Below are positions 5,092-5,892 of a stretch of DNA of 5,892 bases, one piece after another. The notes beneath the pieces are model-generated. The model did no database searches and was not told where the DNA came from. It worked only from the letters and a program-made list of their open reading frames with translations. Numbering within the stretch: the first letter of the stretch is position 1; each line of letters begins with the position of its first letter. This stretch comes from JAAFHS01 sp031396505. GTDB lineage: Bacteria; Pseudomonadota; Alphaproteobacteria; Rhodobacterales; Rhodobacteraceae. A program made the position numbers and the translations under genes. The DNA is taken from NCBI GenBank assembly GCA_031396505.1, contig JANNKX010000387.1:1-5892 (forward strand), read 5' to 3'.

Positions 5092-5856
5092 ATGAACAAA
5101 CCGCTTATGGCAAAAGCCACCGCTGTCTGGCTGGTGGACAACACCACGCTGAATTTCCACCAGATTGCCGAATTCTGCGGCATGCATGAACTGGAAATTC
5201 AAGGCATCGCTGACGGTGATGTCGCAACCGGCGTCAAAGGCTTTGATCCCGTCGCCAACAATCAGCTTGACACGGTCGAGATCGAGCGTGCGCAAAAAGA
5301 CCCCGCCTACAAGCTGAAACTGAAATTCAATGCCGCAGCCGTGGGCGAAGAAAAACGCCGTGGCCCGCGCTATACGCCCTTGTCCAAACGCCAGGATCGC
5401 CCTGCCGCCATCCTGTGGCTGGTGAAATTTCACCCCGAACTGTCCGATGGCGCTATCGGCAAACTGGTCGGCACCACGAAACCCACCATCCTGTCGATCC
5501 GCGAACGCAGCCACTGGAACATCAGCCAGATCACCCCCATCGACCCCGTCGCCCTCGGCCTGTGCCGCCAGTCCGAACTGGATGCCGCCGTGCAGGTTGC
5601 CGCGCGCAAAAAGGCCGTTGATGGCTCGGTAATGAACGATGATGAACGCCGCAAACTGGTGTCCACCGAACAATCGCTCGCCATGGCCGATGACGCCAAA
5701 ATGCCATCCGGCCTTGAAAGCCTTGCAGGCTTTGGCAAAACGGAAAAGCCCGAAAAACCCGCAGATTTCAGTGATGCCGAAAGCTTTTTTAACCTGCCCG
5801 AAGCGGATGATGACGAAGACGAAGATGAAGACGACACATCGCCCTTGCGGCGTTGA
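5092..5856 (+). CDS. trcR: Cell cycle transcriptional regulator TrcR (DUF1013)
   Basis: The protein has 254 residues and is cytoplasmic. The conserved DUF1013 region covers about 1-180. It begins MNKPLMAKATAVWLVDNTTL and holds two helix-turn-helix-like stretches: TLNFHQIAEFCGMHELEI (19-36) and LSDGAIGKLVGTTKPTILSI (117-136). EIERAQKDPAYKLKLK lies between them and RRGPRYTPLSKRQDRP (89-104) is a basic link. In Caulobacter the DUF1013 protein TrcR is reported to associate with RNA polymerase and influence cell-cycle gene expression. That is family knowledge, not visible here. Residues 181-237 look flexible and charged, and 238-248 form an almost unbroken Asp/Glu run before SPLRR. The tail is encoded by GAY/GAR codons at 5806-5835, a low-complexity tract. 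The gene stands alone, diverging from the RNase T2 gene and closed by a terminator, so it is probably monocistronic. Confidence 0.9.
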   Translation: MNKPLMAKATAVWLVDNTTLNFHQIAEFCGMHELEIQGIADGDVATGVKGFDPVANNQLDTVEIERAQKDPAYKLKLKFNAAAVGEEKRRGPRYTPLSKRQDRPAAILWLVKFHPELSDGAIGKLVGTTKPTILSIRERSHWNISQITPIDPVALGLCRQSELDAAVQVAARKKAVDGSVMNDDERRKLVSTEQSLAMADDAKMPSGLESLAGFGKTEKPEKPADFSDAESFFNLPEADDDEDEDEDDTSPLRR

Positions 5857-5860
5857 TCGG

Positions 5861-5887
5861 AAAGCCCCCCGCGCGGGGGCTTTTTTT
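5861..5887 (+). terminator. Rho-independent terminator of trcR
   Basis: AAAGCCCCC (5861-5869) pairs with GGGGGCTTT (5875-5883) around a CGCGC loop, and seven T residues (5881-5887) follow. It starts 4 bases after the trcR stop. The A-run before the stem is short, so it should work mainly in the forward direction. Confidence 0.92.
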
Positions 5888-5892
5888 GGGGG

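Noticed and set aside
4996..5673. A 225-residue - strand frame opposite trcR
   Set aside because: Antisense shadow of the DUF1013 gene.

Overview
The window looks like chromosomal DNA of an alphaproteobacterium, most likely Rhodobacterales (roseobacter group). The main reasons are a DUF1013/TrcR protein, a family I know only from alphaproteobacteria, and G/C-rich third codon positions with frequent CTT and CTG leucine codons in all intact genes. I see no tRNA, rRNA, CRISPR array, integrase or complete insertion sequence.

Left edge (1-364): an A/T-richer stretch of about 90 bases leads into the 3' end of a broken gene. Its last codons read as the C-terminus of a MepA-like (M74, LAS-type) murein endopeptidase, ending in the metal-ligand pattern H-x2-H-x-H. 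In-frame stops at 11-13 and 32-34 cut it off from any upstream part. An unrelated frame is open from base 1 to a TAG at 79-81. Positions 236-364 are a non-coding leader for the next gene.

Centre (365-4321, + strand): a four-helix inner-membrane protein of unknown function, then prpE (propionyl-CoA synthetase, complete with all adenylation-domain motifs), then a sigma-54-dependent response regulator closely resembling Vibrio LuxO. The first two genes are 52 bases apart and may be co-transcribed. The G-rich ribosome binding site of prpE lies in an 8-bp perfect hairpin, so its translation could be controlled by RNA structure. The regulator begins 83 bases after prpE, behind a sequence resembling a -24/-12 promoter. 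Its receiver domain keeps the phosphorylatable Asp but lacks one Mg2+-binding acid, and no partner kinase is present.

Right (4329-5892): a secreted RNase T2 gene on the - strand converges on the regulator with a 7-base gap. It diverges from trcR, a cell-cycle transcription regulator with two helix-turn-helix-like segments and a strongly acidic tail, which is followed by a clear intrinsic terminator ending the window.

Functionally this is a metabolic gene (propionate activation), a possible signal-responsive enhancer-binding protein, a scavenging nuclease and a core cell-cycle factor side by side. I do not see a convincing undescribed multi-gene system. The most testable oddities are the prpE leader structure, the modified LuxO-like receiver with its possible sigma-54 promoter, and the gene remnant at the left edge.
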